Assembly (NCBI GenBank): GCA_036824245.1 | Contig: DAITAO010000001.1 | Location: forward strand, 45,758-109,757 | Reading direction: 5' to 3' | Length of the DNA: 64,000 bases | Source of the DNA: JACVRM01 sp036824245 | Lineage (GTDB): Bacteria; Actinomycetota; Thermoleophilia; Gaiellales; Gaiellaceae | Part shown: piece after piece, positions 8,450-17,177 of the stretch | How positions within the stretch are numbered: position 1 is the stretch's first letter | Layout: each line of letters starts with the position of its first letter | The notes under the pieces: generated by a model | What the model was told of the DNA's origin: nothing | Databases searched by the model: none | The model's input: only the letters and a program-made list of their open reading frames with translations | Position numbers and translations under genes: made by a program

Positions 8450-9301
8450 CTAAAGCTCAACCTGAGAGTTGAGAGTTGCATCTCCACCGCCGACCACTCG
8501 TGTTGGGTCGGTCAGGTCGAGGTAGCGCAGGGCGGCCTGTTCATCCTCTTCGATTGAGCCGAGCACGGCGGCAGCGGCGGCAAGCTTGCTCGCTACCTGG
8601 CGCGCACTGCCGAGCCGCAGCTGCAACCCTGACTCCCTGAGCACGACGGTGAGCTCGCCGGGGCCGATCTTCACCGTTCGAAAGCCGGGCCGCGCCAGCA
8701 GGGAGCTCTCCGCCCGGAGCGCGTCGGCGAGGACACGGAGAGCCGGCACGATCCGCTCCGGAGCGCTTGCCCCCGGACGGTCGGGAGCCTCGGCGCGCGG
8801 CACCCATACGCGCGTCAGCGGTGGGTAGGGCTTCTGCACGAGCGGACGCAGTACGGCCCCGTGGGACGAGACGAGCCACGCGTCCGATCCGCTGCGCAGG
8901 ACCGCGACGGCCCTGTCGGGCTTGACCACGATGCGGAGCGTGTTCGGGAACGCACGGTCGTAGCTCACCCCGCGCACCTCACGGAGACCCTCGAGCCGAT
9001 CGTGAACGGCCGACCCGTCTAGCGCCAGCAGGCTCTCGCCCATGAGAGGCGCGAGCGCCCTCCGCACGTCACGCTCGAGGGCGGGCGGCGCGCCCTGCAC
9101 GGCGAGTGTACGGATCGCGAACATCGAGGTCTGTCGCGCGAGCGCGAACACGATCAGACCCGCGACCAGCAGCGCCACGCCTGCCGCGAACGATCGGGCT
9201 GAAGGGACGAACCGCTCGAGGTTCAGGCGTGGGACGCTCGCAGGCGAGCGACGCAGCCTGAGGACAGCCTGGCGGGCAGGGGGGCGACGGCGCTCCTCCA
9301 C
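8450..9301 (-). CDS. ftsQ: Cell division protein FtsQ/DivIB
   Basis: The product (283 aa) has a basic cytoplasmic N-terminus, one membrane helix (about residues 48-68, AGVALLVAGLIVFALA) and an extracytoplasmic POTRA/FtsQ region containing IRTLAVQGAP and GVSYDRAFPNTLRIVVKPDRAVAV. FtsQ joins FtsL and FtsB in the divisome. The GTG at 9301 has GAAAGAG upstream. It lies between murB and ftsZ, the standard position. The sequence divides fast in this family, so the call rests on POTRA-like motifs plus context. Confidence 0.85.
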   Translation of the reverse strand: MEERRRPPARQAVLRLRRSPASVPRLNLERFVPSARSFAAGVALLVAGLIVFALARQTSMFAIRTLAVQGAPPALERDVRRALAPLMGESLLALDGSAVHDRLEGLREVRGVSYDRAFPNTLRIVVKPDRAVAVLRSGSDAWLVSSHGAVLRPLVQKPYPPLTRVWVPRAEAPDRPGASAPERIVPALRVLADALRAESSLLARPGFRTVKIGPGELTVVLRESGLQLRLGSARQVASKLAAAAAVLGSIEEDEQAALRYLDLTDPTRVVGGGDATLNSQVEL

Positions 9302-9332
9302 GAGCGCTCTTTCGCCGCCCGCCGCCGCGGTC

Positions 9333-10232
9333 CTACTCCGGGGGCAGCCGCTGGCCCGGCCGCGGAAGCTCGAGCTCCCCGAGCAGCTGCACCTCGTGCT
9401 CCAGCTCCACGCCGAACCGCTCTTGCGCGCGGCGACGGGCGTCGGCCATGAGAGCGAGCGCGTCGCGCGTGCGGGCGCCGTCGGCGTTCTCGATGAAGTT
9501 CGCATGGCGCGGCGAGATCTGGGCCCCACCGAGCCGGTGGCCGCGCAGACCGCATGCCTCCAGAAGGCGGCCCGCGGTGAGCTCGTGCTCCGGATTCTTG
9601 AAGACGCTGCCGAACGTGCGCTTGTTCGTCGGCTGCGCCGCTTTCCGCTGCGTCTGCATCGCCGCGACGGTTGCCTTGATCTCCTCTACCGGGCTCGGCT
9701 CGAGCCGCAGCTCGGCCTGCGCGACGACCTGGCCCGGCCGCAGCTCCGAGTGCCGGTAGCGCATACCGAGCTGCTCGGGCGTAAGCCACTCGGAGCCCTC
9801 GGACGTGACGACCAGCGCTCGCTCGAGTACCCCCGCGAGGTCGCCGCCGTACGCGCCCGCGTTCATCCATACGCCGCCGCCCACCGTACCCGGGATCGCA
9901 CAGGCGAACTCGAGCTTGCCCAGACCGGCGGCGCGTGCCCGGTGCAGGCAGACCGCAAGAGCGGCGCCGCCGCCGGCGAGCAGGCGGTCACCCTCAGTCC
10001 GCACGCCCGCCAGCTCACCCTCGAGCCGGAGCACGAGGCCGTCGACCCCGGCGTCGGCGACGAGCAAGTTGGATCCGAGCCCGACGACCGCCACGTCGGT
10101 CCCGCGCTCCGCGGCCCAGCCGAGGGCATCCTCCAGCTCTGCGATCGTCTGCGGCCGCGCGAACCACCGTGCCGGGCCGCCTGTGCCCAACGTGGTGAAA
10201 CGCGAGAGAGCAACCTGCTCTTCGATCCTCAA
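9333..10232 (-). CDS. murB: UDP-N-acetylenolpyruvoylglucosamine reductase
   Basis: MurB reduces UDP-GlcNAc-enolpyruvate to UDP-MurNAc with NADPH and FAD. The product is 299 aa. Visible are FTTLGTGGPA and VVGLGSNLLV (FAD-binding), IPGTVGGGVWMNAGAYG, the catalytic serine in GSVFKNP and the C-terminal HEVQLLG glutamate. The length fits the short type II form. The TTG at 10232 overlaps the murC stop (TTGA) and has GGAG in the murC end as ribosome binding site. Placement of murB between murC and ftsQ is seen in several Gram-positive dcw clusters. Confidence 0.95.
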   Translation of the reverse strand: MRIEEQVALSRFTTLGTGGPARWFARPQTIAELEDALGWAAERGTDVAVVGLGSNLLVADAGVDGLVLRLEGELAGVRTEGDRLLAGGGAALAVCLHRARAAGLGKLEFACAIPGTVGGGVWMNAGAYGGDLAGVLERALVVTSEGSEWLTPEQLGMRYRHSELRPGQVVAQAELRLEPSPVEEIKATVAAMQTQRKAAQPTNKRTFGSVFKNPEHELTAGRLLEACGLRGHRLGGAQISPRHANFIENADGARTRDALALMADARRRAQERFGVELEHEVQLLGELELPRPGQRLPPE

Positions 10233-11422
10233 GCAAGCTCCTCGAGCACGAGCGGGACGGCCTGATCGACGTCTCCCGCGCCAAGGGTCAGCAGAGCGTC
10301 CCCCGGGCGGGCCCGGCGCGCCAGGAAACGGGCGCCGTCCGGCGCGTGCGGCGTCCACGCGACCGCCATGCCCGCACGGACCTCCGAGAGGGCGTCCACC
10401 ACCTGCTTGCCGGAGACGCCGTCGACCGGCCGCTCGCGCGCGGGGTAGACATCGGTGACCGCCACGGCGTCCGCGTCGGCGAGCGCGGCGGCCAGCTCGC
10501 GCGCAAGATGCCGCGTGCGGGAGAAGAGGTGCGGCTGGAACAGCACGAGCACCCGACCCTCGTGCGCCTCCCGCACTGCCGCGAGGACAGCCGCCACTTT
10601 GGCGGGGTTGTGCGCATAGTCGTCGTAGACCGTGACGCCCGCGACCTCGCCGCGGCGCTGCAGCCGGCGCGCAACGCCCTGAAAGGCGGCCAGGGCCTTC
10701 GCCGCGGCGCTGCTGTCGACCCCGGCCGACTCGAGGGCGGCCAGCGCACAGGCTGCGTTGCGTCGGTTGTGCTCGCCCGGCACGGCCAGCTCGACGTCCA
10801 CGGCTGGGAGGCTCGCGCCGTGCACGACCGTCGGCACGTGTGGAAGCCACTCGGCGAACAGTGCTTCGACCTCCGCACGAGAGGCGAACTCCGTGTGGTG
10901 GTCGAGATCCACGTTCGTGACCACCGCGATGCGCGGACGCAGAGCAGCGATGGTGCGATCGGACTCGTCCCCCTCGACGACCAGCCAGCCCTGACCCGCG
11001 CGCGCGTTGCCGCCCAGCTGCGGCACCTCGCCGCCGATCACGAACGCAGGATCGAGCCCCAGACGATCGAGCGAGAAGGCGATCATCGCGGCGGTGGTCG
11101 TCTTGCCGTGCGCGCCTGCCACGACGATCGAGTCGCGGAGGGTCACCAGCTCGGCGAGCAGCTCGGCGCGCGTACGTCCGCTGATCAGACCGCGGAACGC
11201 AGTCGAGACGACGGTCTCCCAGCCGGCAGGGGCCTGCGGCGGCTCGGGAGCCACGGTCACATCGATGCCTGCCGCGCGCACGGCGCGCAGATAGGACGTC
11301 TCCACCCGGTCCCAACCGGCCACCTCGGCACCCCACGCCTTGGCGAGCACGGCATACCCGGAAAGCCCCGCGCCGCCGACGCCCGCGAACCAGATGCGGC
11401 GTCCTGTCAGACCGTCGCCCAT
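10229..11422 (-). CDS. murC: UDP-N-acetylmuramate--L-alanine ligase
   Basis: MurC adds L-alanine to UDP-MurNAc using ATP. The 397-aa product has the N-terminal Rossmann motif GVGGAGLSGYA, the ATP loop GAHGKTTTAAMI near residue 104, the ligase motif DESDRT and NVDLDHHTEF, and YDDYAHNP in the C-terminal domain. It is shorter than the roughly 460 aa of the E. coli enzyme but all core motifs are present. The ATG at 11422 lies one base after the murG stop. Confidence 0.95.
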   Translation of the reverse strand: MGDGLTGRRIWFAGVGGAGLSGYAVLAKAWGAEVAGWDRVETSYLRAVRAAGIDVTVAPEPPQAPAGWETVVSTAFRGLISGRTRAELLAELVTLRDSIVVAGAHGKTTTAAMIAFSLDRLGLDPAFVIGGEVPQLGGNARAGQGWLVVEGDESDRTIAALRPRIAVVTNVDLDHHTEFASRAEVEALFAEWLPHVPTVVHGASLPAVDVELAVPGEHNRRNAACALAALESAGVDSSAAAKALAAFQGVARRLQRRGEVAGVTVYDDYAHNPAKVAAVLAAVREAHEGRVLVLFQPHLFSRTRHLARELAAALADADAVAVTDVYPARERPVDGVSGKQVVDALSEVRAGMAVAWTPHAPDGARFLARRARPGDALLTLGAGDVDQAVPLVLEELA

Positions 11423-11423
11423 G

Positions 11424-12497
11424 TCAGGCAGAGGCCAGGCGGATCAACTCGTCTGCCACTTCCGCGGCCGCGTCAGGGCGCGCCGCGGCCAGCTGCGCGC
11501 GTGACAGCGCCGCGAGGCGCTGCGGGTCGTTCAGAAGCGAGCGCACCAGCTCGGGCACGCGGCCGAGCTCGCTCTCGGGCACGACGAGCACGCCGCCCTG
11601 CCGCTCGAAGTAGCCCGCGTTCTTCGTCTGATGGTCGGCGGTCGCGAACGGGTATGGAACGAGCACGGCCGGTAGGCCCGCAGCAGCCAGCTCCCACACC
11701 GACCCGCCGGCGCGTGCCAGCGCGAGATCGGACGCGGCGTAGGCAGCGCCGATCTCGTCCGTGAACGCCACGAGCCGATAGTCCTTGCGTCGCACGCGGG
11801 GCGCCAGGGCCGCATGGTCGCGGTGGCCGGAAAGGTGCAGCACCGGTGGCCCCGCGGCCCCGAAGCTCTCGACGGCAAGCTCGTTGAGCGCGCGTGCGCC
11901 CTGGCTGCCTCCGACCACCAGGAGCACGCGTCCGTCGGCGGGCAGGCCGAAGAGCACACGCGCCTCGACGCGGCCAGCGGGCAGCGACCGGCGCGGGATC
12001 GGCCGGCCGGTGACCAGGAACTTCCCGCCGCTCCGTCCCTCGAGCGGAAAGGAAAGGAAGACGCGCCGAGCGAACCCTGCGGCCAGCCGGTTCGCGAGAC
12101 CGAGGTGCGCGTCCGCCTCCAGGAGCGCCGCAGGGATGCGCCGCCTTGCTGCCGCCGCCACCATCGGCCCCGAGACGAAGCCGCCGCCGCCCAGCACGAT
12201 GTCCGGCCGGCGCGCCGCGAGTATCTGACCGCACGCGCGCAGCGCGCGCACGTCGGTGAGCAGCGCCCGCGCGAGCGCCACTCCCGGCCGGCGGGGCAGG
12301 CCGACCGCCCGAAACGAATCGAAGGCGTAGCCCGCCTCAGGAACGAGCCGCGCCTCGACGCGTTCCGGCGACCCGGCGAACGTCACGCGGACGCCGCGCT
12401 CCAGAAGCTGCTCCGCGACGGCGAGTGCGGGAAGCACGTGACCGGCCGTCCCCCCTGCCGCGATCAAGCACGCGAGCTCTTGCCGGTGTTGCGTCAT
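11424..12497 (-). CDS. murG: UDP-GlcNAc:lipid I N-acetylglucosaminyltransferase
   Basis: MurG makes lipid II on the inner face of the membrane. The 357-aa product shows the GAAGGTAGHVLPALA-type glycine loop near the N-terminus, DIVLGGGGFVSGP, GGSQGARALNE and the UDP-binding ARAGGSVWELAAAGLPAVLVPYP region. The ATG at 12497 has no clear Shine-Dalgarno sequence and lies inside ftsW, giving an overlap of 161 bases. A TTG eleven codons in, just before IAAGGTAGH, is a possible alternative start but leaves most of the overlap. Confidence 0.93.
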   Translation of the reverse strand: MTQHRQELACLIAAGGTAGHVLPALAVAEQLLERGVRVTFAGSPERVEARLVPEAGYAFDSFRAVGLPRRPGVALARALLTDVRALRACGQILAARRPDIVLGGGGFVSGPMVAAAARRRIPAALLEADAHLGLANRLAAGFARRVFLSFPLEGRSGGKFLVTGRPIPRRSLPAGRVEARVLFGLPADGRVLLVVGGSQGARALNELAVESFGAAGPPVLHLSGHRDHAALAPRVRRKDYRLVAFTDEIGAAYAASDLALARAGGSVWELAAAGLPAVLVPYPFATADHQTKNAGYFERQGGVLVVPESELGRVPELVRSLLNDPQRLAALSRAQLAAARPDAAAEVADELIRLASA

Positions 12498-13572
12498 CTG
12501 CGGCGATGTTAAGGAGGATGCCGGCGGCAGTGAGGCAGACGACGAGGCTCGAGCCGCCTGCCGACACGAATGGAAGCGGGATGCCGGTCAGCGGGGCGAG
12601 GCCGAGCACGGCCGCGAGGTTGACGATTGCTTGCCCGCAGACGAGCGTCGTGAGCGCCGCCGCGAGCCGCTTGCCGAAGGGGTCGCGGCAGCGCAGCGCG
12701 ATGCGGAAGCCCGTGTAGGCGAAGACCGCAAACGCAGCCAGCACGGCCGTCGTGCCCACGAGGCCCAGCTCCTCGCCGATGATGGCGAAGATCATGTCCG
12801 TATGAGCTTCGGGCAGGTAGAAGTTCTTGAGGACGCTCTCACCTAGACCGACTCCGAATAGACCGCCCGAGCCCATGCCGATCATGGCTTGCAGCGTCTG
12901 GAAGCCGGTGCCGTCGGCGTCTTGCCACGGATCGAGGAAGGTGAGAAAGCGCTCGCGCCGGTACGGCTCCACCAGGACGGCGGCGAAGGCGAGTGTCAGC
13001 GCAAGCGCGCCCGCCCCGGCCAAGAGGCGCAGAGGCGTGCCCGCCACCACCAGCAGTCCGCCGACCATCACCATCAGCGTCACGGTCGTGCCGAGATCCG
13101 GCTCCAGCAGGAGCAGGCCGCAGAAGAGCGCCGTCACGACACCGAGCGGCTTGGCAAGCTCGCCGAACGTGCGTGGCGCGGGGCGCCGGCTGAGGTACGC
13201 CGCCGCCCAGACCGCGACGGCCAGCTTGGCCAGCTCGGAAGGCTGGAAGACCGCCGGGCCGACCATCAGCCAGCGCGTGGCGCCGTTGACGGTCTCCCCG
13301 ACCACCAGCACCACGACGCAGAGGAACGCAGCCGCTCCGAGGAGGAGTGGCGACAGGTAGCGCAACACGCGGAAGTTGAGCCGTGAGACGGCGATCATCA
13401 GCACGAGCCCGGCGACCGCGTAGACGGACTGCCGCTTGAGGTAGAAGCCGGGGTCGCTGTCGCCGAGCGTCGCCGGTGCCGACGTGGCGCTGTAGACCAT
13501 GACGAGGCCGAAGGCGACCAGGCCGAGAGTGACGAGGACGAGTAGCGTGGACTCGAGCTGACCCTTCTTCAC
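12337..13572 (-). CDS. ftsW: Lipid II polymerase FtsW (SEDS family)
   Basis: FtsW is the septal peptidoglycan glycosyltransferase that works with FtsI. The 411-aa product has about ten membrane helices and the SEDS motifs QPSELAKLA, EPDLGTT, and PLTGIPLPFVSAGGSS near the end. The GTG at 13572 has GGAGG nine bases upstream. After the last helix (LLNIAADD) a basic, low-complexity tail of about 55 residues continues through the first 161 bases of murG. Such a tail is plausible but the overlap is unusually long; the alternative is a lost stop or an undetected indel. Confidence 0.93.
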   Translation of the reverse strand: MKKGQLESTLLVLVTLGLVAFGLVMVYSATSAPATLGDSDPGFYLKRQSVYAVAGLVLMIAVSRLNFRVLRYLSPLLLGAAAFLCVVVLVVGETVNGATRWLMVGPAVFQPSELAKLAVAVWAAAYLSRRPAPRTFGELAKPLGVVTALFCGLLLLEPDLGTTVTLMVMVGGLLVVAGTPLRLLAGAGALALTLAFAAVLVEPYRRERFLTFLDPWQDADGTGFQTLQAMIGMGSGGLFGVGLGESVLKNFYLPEAHTDMIFAIIGEELGLVGTTAVLAAFAVFAYTGFRIALRCRDPFGKRLAAALTTLVCGQAIVNLAAVLGLAPLTGIPLPFVSAGGSSLVVCLTAAGILLNIAADDATPARARVLDRGRGDGRSRASRTRRRGAASGARRPRDVRRVAGTRRGAARS

Positions 13573-13588
13573 GCCCCTGGCCTCCTTC

Positions 13589-13608
13589 GGCTCCCGGCCG
13601 GCGGAGCC
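13589..13608 (-). repeat. Palindromic element in the ftsW leader
   Basis: GGCTCC and GGAGCC arms flank CGGCCGGC between murD and ftsW, just upstream of the ftsW Shine-Dalgarno sequence, which itself stays outside the stem. Much of it (CTCCCGGCCGG) recurs in the hairpin at 57137-57175, so this may be a dispersed palindrome rather than a terminator. Confidence 0.4.
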
Positions 13609-13642
13609 GGCGCGGCGAGTCGCCCCAACGACGTGAAGAGCC

Positions 13643-14863
13643 TCACAGTGCCTCCACGAGACGTCGGAAGTCGTCGCCTCGCTGCTCGAAGCTCTCGTAC
13701 TGGTCGTAGCTCGCGCAGGCTGGCGACAAGAGGACGACCTCGCCGCGCTCCGCATCGCGGGCAGCGGCGGCAACTGCGCCCGCGATCGTCCCGACGCGCT
13801 CGTACGGCCGGCCCGTCGCACCGAGCGCTTCGGCGAGCTCGTCCGCGGCCTCGCCCACCAGGTAGACGGCGCGCACCCGCTCGGGGAGCCAGCGGGCGAA
13901 CGCGCCGAAATCCTCGCCCTTGGCGCGGCCGCCGAGGATCAGGCGCACGGGAGCGTCGTACGCCTGGATGCCGCTCCGCACTGCGAACGTGTTCGTCGCG
14001 ATCGAGTCGTTGACCCAGCGGACGCCGTCTCGCTCACGAACCAGCTCCAGGCGGTGCGGAACTCCTGCGAACTCACTCAGGGCGCGCGCGATCGCGTCGT
14101 CGCCGATCCCCGCCGCCCGTGCCGCCGCGGTTGCCGCCGCCGCGTTCGCACGGTTGTGTGCGCCCGGCAGACGGGGCTCGGCCGGCAGCTCGTCGTCGGC
14201 CGCGAACTGGATACCCTCGAGTCCCAGCCCGCGCGGCGCGATCTTGTGGCGTGCCCGCTCGAAGATGCGGAGCTTCGCCGCCGCGTACTGCTCGAGCGTT
14301 CCGTGGCGGTCGAGATGGTCGGGCTCGAGGTTGAGCAGCACCGCCACTTCAAGGTCGAGCTCCTGCACGTCCTCGAGCTGGAACGACGACAGCTCGCAGA
14401 CGATCCACGCGTCCTCGGGCGGGCTCAACGACGTGAGCGGCCGTCCCACGTTCCCACCCACGGCGACCGGGCGCCCCGCTGCATGGAAGATCGTCCCCAG
14501 CAGCTCGGTGGTCGTCGTCTTGCCTTTGGTGCCCGTCACGCCGACGAACGGGCGCGGCCGCAGGAGCCGGAAGCCGAGCTCGATCTCGCTCCAAACCGGC
14601 ACGCCGGCCGCGCGCGCGGCGACCACCGGCGCTGCCTCGCCGGGTACTCCGGGGCTTTTGATCAGCACGTCGACGTCGCCCTCCACGACTCCCCCTTCGT
14701 GTCCGAGCAAAACTTCGACGCCTGCCGCCACAAGCCTGCCCGCGTCGATGGCGGGATCGCGATCCACGGCCACGACCTGGATGCCCCGACCTGCGAGCGC
14801 GAGCGCAGCCGCCTGACCCGAGCGTGCCAGGCCCACCACGACGGCGCGACGCGGGAGCTCCAC
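13643..14863 (-). CDS. murD: UDP-N-acetylmuramoyl-L-alanine--D-glutamate ligase
   Basis: MurD adds D-glutamate to UDP-MurNAc-L-Ala. The 406-aa product has the N-terminal VVVGLARSGQAAA, the ATP loop GVTGTKGKTTTTELLG, LSSFQLED, LEPDHLDRHG and the C-terminal VNDSIATNTFAV and ILGGRAKGEDF motifs. The GTG at 14863 shares its first base with the mraY stop (TAGTG), so it is coupled to mraY. Confidence 0.95.
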   Translation of the reverse strand: MELPRRAVVVGLARSGQAAALALAGRGIQVVAVDRDPAIDAGRLVAAGVEVLLGHEGGVVEGDVDVLIKSPGVPGEAAPVVAARAAGVPVWSEIELGFRLLRPRPFVGVTGTKGKTTTTELLGTIFHAAGRPVAVGGNVGRPLTSLSPPEDAWIVCELSSFQLEDVQELDLEVAVLLNLEPDHLDRHGTLEQYAAAKLRIFERARHKIAPRGLGLEGIQFAADDELPAEPRLPGAHNRANAAAATAAARAAGIGDDAIARALSEFAGVPHRLELVRERDGVRWVNDSIATNTFAVRSGIQAYDAPVRLILGGRAKGEDFGAFARWLPERVRAVYLVGEAADELAEALGATGRPYERVGTIAGAVAAAARDAERGEVVLLSPACASYDQYESFEQRGDDFRRLVEAL

Positions 14864-15870
14864 TAGCGTGGGAAGTCGAAGAAGAACTCGCGGTAGAGCG
14901 CGAACGCGATTCCGCACAGAATCGCCGCGGTGATCCAGAACCGCACCATGATCTTGGTCTCTGACCAGGCCTTCATCTCGAAGTGATGGTGGATAGGCGC
15001 CATCAGGAAGATCCGCCGCCCCCAGTACTTGAAGCTGAACACCTGGAGCATCACGGAGAGCGCCGCGATGACGAAGATGCCGCCGACCAGCAGCAGCAGC
15101 AACTCGGTCTTCGTCATCACCGCGAAGCCGCCCAGCGCGCCGCCGATCGCCATGGAGCCCGTGTCGCCCATGAAGATGTCGGCGGGAAAGGCGTTGAACC
15201 AGAGGAAGCCGATCGTCGCCCCCGCCAGCGCGCCGCCCAGCACGGCCATGTCGAGGTACACATCGGTCGGCGATCCGATCTGCGTCACGCGGATGTTCGT
15301 GAACACGTTGATGGCGGTGAAGGTGATCAGCGCGATGATTCCCGTGCCGGCAGCCAGCCCGTCGATCCCGTCGGTGAGGTTCACGCCGTTTGCCGCCCCG
15401 GCGATGACGAGGAAGAGCAGCGGATACCAGAGCCACCAGAGATCGATGTCGCCGACGGCCGGGACATAGACCGCGGTCTCGAGGTCCTCGTGCACCGTCG
15501 CCCACCCGAGGAAGAACGTGATGGCGAGGAGGAGGAGCAGCTTCCAGCGGCCTGCCAGGCCGAGCGAGCGCCGGTGTGTGACCTTGATGAAATCGTCCAC
15601 GAAGCCGATCGCGGCACAGCCGAGCGTCACCCCGAACACGGCGAGGGCGGACACCGTGTACTCGCTGAGGAGCAGGAACGGCACCGTTGCGCCGATCACG
15701 ATCAAGAGGCCGCCCATGACCGGCGTGCCCTGCTTGACCACGTGGCCGGCGGGACCCTCCTCGCGGATCTGCTGACCCAGCTCGTGGCGGCGCATGAACT
15801 CGATGAACTTGGGGCCCGCGAGAATCGCGATCACCATCCCCAGGATGCCTGCCAGGATGACGCGTTCCAT
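14863..15870 (-). CDS. mraY: Phospho-N-acetylmuramoyl-pentapeptide-transferase
   Basis: MraY forms lipid I from UDP-MurNAc-pentapeptide and undecaprenyl phosphate. The 335-aa product is a ten-helix membrane protein with FVDDFIKV (Mg-binding aspartates), NLTDGIDGLAAG, FMGDTGSMAIG and the C-terminal HHHFEMK loop, all diagnostic. The start overlaps the murF stop by one base (TGATG). Confidence 0.97.
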   Translation of the reverse strand: MERVILAGILGMVIAILAGPKFIEFMRRHELGQQIREEGPAGHVVKQGTPVMGGLLIVIGATVPFLLLSEYTVSALAVFGVTLGCAAIGFVDDFIKVTHRRSLGLAGRWKLLLLLAITFFLGWATVHEDLETAVYVPAVGDIDLWWLWYPLLFLVIAGAANGVNLTDGIDGLAAGTGIIALITFTAINVFTNIRVTQIGSPTDVYLDMAVLGGALAGATIGFLWFNAFPADIFMGDTGSMAIGGALGGFAVMTKTELLLLLVGGIFVIAALSVMLQVFSFKYWGRRIFLMAPIHHHFEMKAWSETKIMVRFWITAAILCGIAFALYREFFFDFPR

Positions 15871-17171
15871 CAGACGGTGGCTACTGCAAGCGCCTCGGCG
15901 ACCGCCTCCAGGCCGGCCGAGCGCGAGGCCTTGACGAGCACGCAGTCGCCCGGCCGCGCAAGCGTCCCGAGGCGCTCGAGTGCCTCCGGGACGCCGGCCA
16001 GCGATTCGGCTCCAGCCGGGCCCTCCTCGACGTACGCGGCTGCCAACGGTCCGACCGCGAGCACCACATCGATCCCGAGCTCCGCCGCCGCACGACCCAC
16101 CTGGCGGTGATAGGCGAGCGCGTCAGGTCCGAGCTCGGCCATCTCGCCGAGCACGGCGACCGTGCGCCGCCCGGCGGCCCGCTCCACGAGATGGACAAGC
16201 GCAGCACGCATGGAGACCGGATTGGCGTTCCAGGCATCGTTGATGAGCAGCCCGCCCCCCGGCAAGGGCAGTTCGTCGCCGCGCCAGCGCGACATCTCGA
16301 TCTGCCCGGCGCCCCGCTGCACGTCCTCCAGCGGCAACCCGAGCGCCTCGTAGGCGAGCAGAGCAGCCGCCGCATTGGCGGCATGGTGGCGAGCAGCCAG
16401 GTTGAGCTCGAGCTCCAGCGAGTGTCCGCGCAGGTCGAATGTGACGCGCGAGCCGTCGTCGAGCGGCTCGAAGGCGACGACACTCGCGTCGCCCCCCTCG
16501 CCGAACCGGCGCACGTCGAGGTCGGCGCGCAGATGTTCCTCCAGCTCGCCCTCCCCCGCCGGGACGATCGCAACGGCTCCGGAAGCCAGCGCGGAGAGGA
16601 GCTCCGACTTGGCACGGGCCACGCCGGCCAGGGACTGCACGAACTCCAGATGAGCGGGGCCGATGCTTGTGATCACGCCCACGTCGGGATGGGCGATGTC
16701 GCACAGGGCCGCGATCTGGCCAAAGCCGCGCATGGCAAGCTCGACCACCGCGATCTTGGTGTCGTCCTCCAGCCTGCAGAGGGTGAGCGGCACGCCCAGC
16801 TCGGCGTTGTAGCTCGCCTCGGCGGCCACCGTCCGCGCGTGCGGGCGGCAGAGCGCGGCGAGGATGTCCTTGGTCGTGGTCTTGCCCATCGAGCCGGTGA
16901 TCCCGACCACCTGCGCCGAGCTGCGGTCGCGGACGGCGCGGCCGAGCGCGGCCAGTGCGGCGAAGGCATCGTCGGGCAGCAGCACGGCCGCGGCGCCGCG
17001 GGCGAAGGCGTGGTCGCGGAAGTCCGAGCCGTCCGCGACGGCGACGAACAGATCGCCCTCCTCGATCCGCCGCGAGTCGATCTGAACTCCGGTCACCTGA
17101 TCCGCCCACCCCGCCGGCACAAGCCGGCCCGGGCAGAGGGCGGCGATCTCGTCGAGGGCCAGCGGGATCAT
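15870..17171 (-). CDS. murF: UDP-MurNAc-tripeptide--D-alanyl-D-alanine ligase
   Basis: MurF adds D-Ala-D-Ala to the tripeptide precursor. The 433-aa product contains the ATP loop GITGSMGKTTTKDIL, SYNAELGVPLTL, the ligase motif ELAMRGFGQI, and INDAWNANPVSMRAAL with the MurF-specific asparagines. The ATG at 17171 follows the murE stop by six bases. No ddl gene is present in the window, so D-Ala-D-Ala must be made from another locus. Confidence 0.96.
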   Translation of the reverse strand: MIPLALDEIAALCPGRLVPAGWADQVTGVQIDSRRIEEGDLFVAVADGSDFRDHAFARGAAAVLLPDDAFAALAALGRAVRDRSSAQVVGITGSMGKTTTKDILAALCRPHARTVAAEASYNAELGVPLTLCRLEDDTKIAVVELAMRGFGQIAALCDIAHPDVGVITSIGPAHLEFVQSLAGVARAKSELLSALASGAVAIVPAGEGELEEHLRADLDVRRFGEGGDASVVAFEPLDDGSRVTFDLRGHSLELELNLAARHHAANAAAALLAYEALGLPLEDVQRGAGQIEMSRWRGDELPLPGGGLLINDAWNANPVSMRAALVHLVERAAGRRTVAVLGEMAELGPDALAYHRQVGRAAAELGIDVVLAVGPLAAAYVEEGPAGAESLAGVPEALERLGTLARPGDCVLVKASRSAGLEAVAEALAVATV

Positions 17172-17177
17172 GCCCTG

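Noticed and set aside
10233..11336. Long upstream extension of the murB frame
   Set aside because: It is entirely inside murC in another frame; murB motifs start only after 10232.
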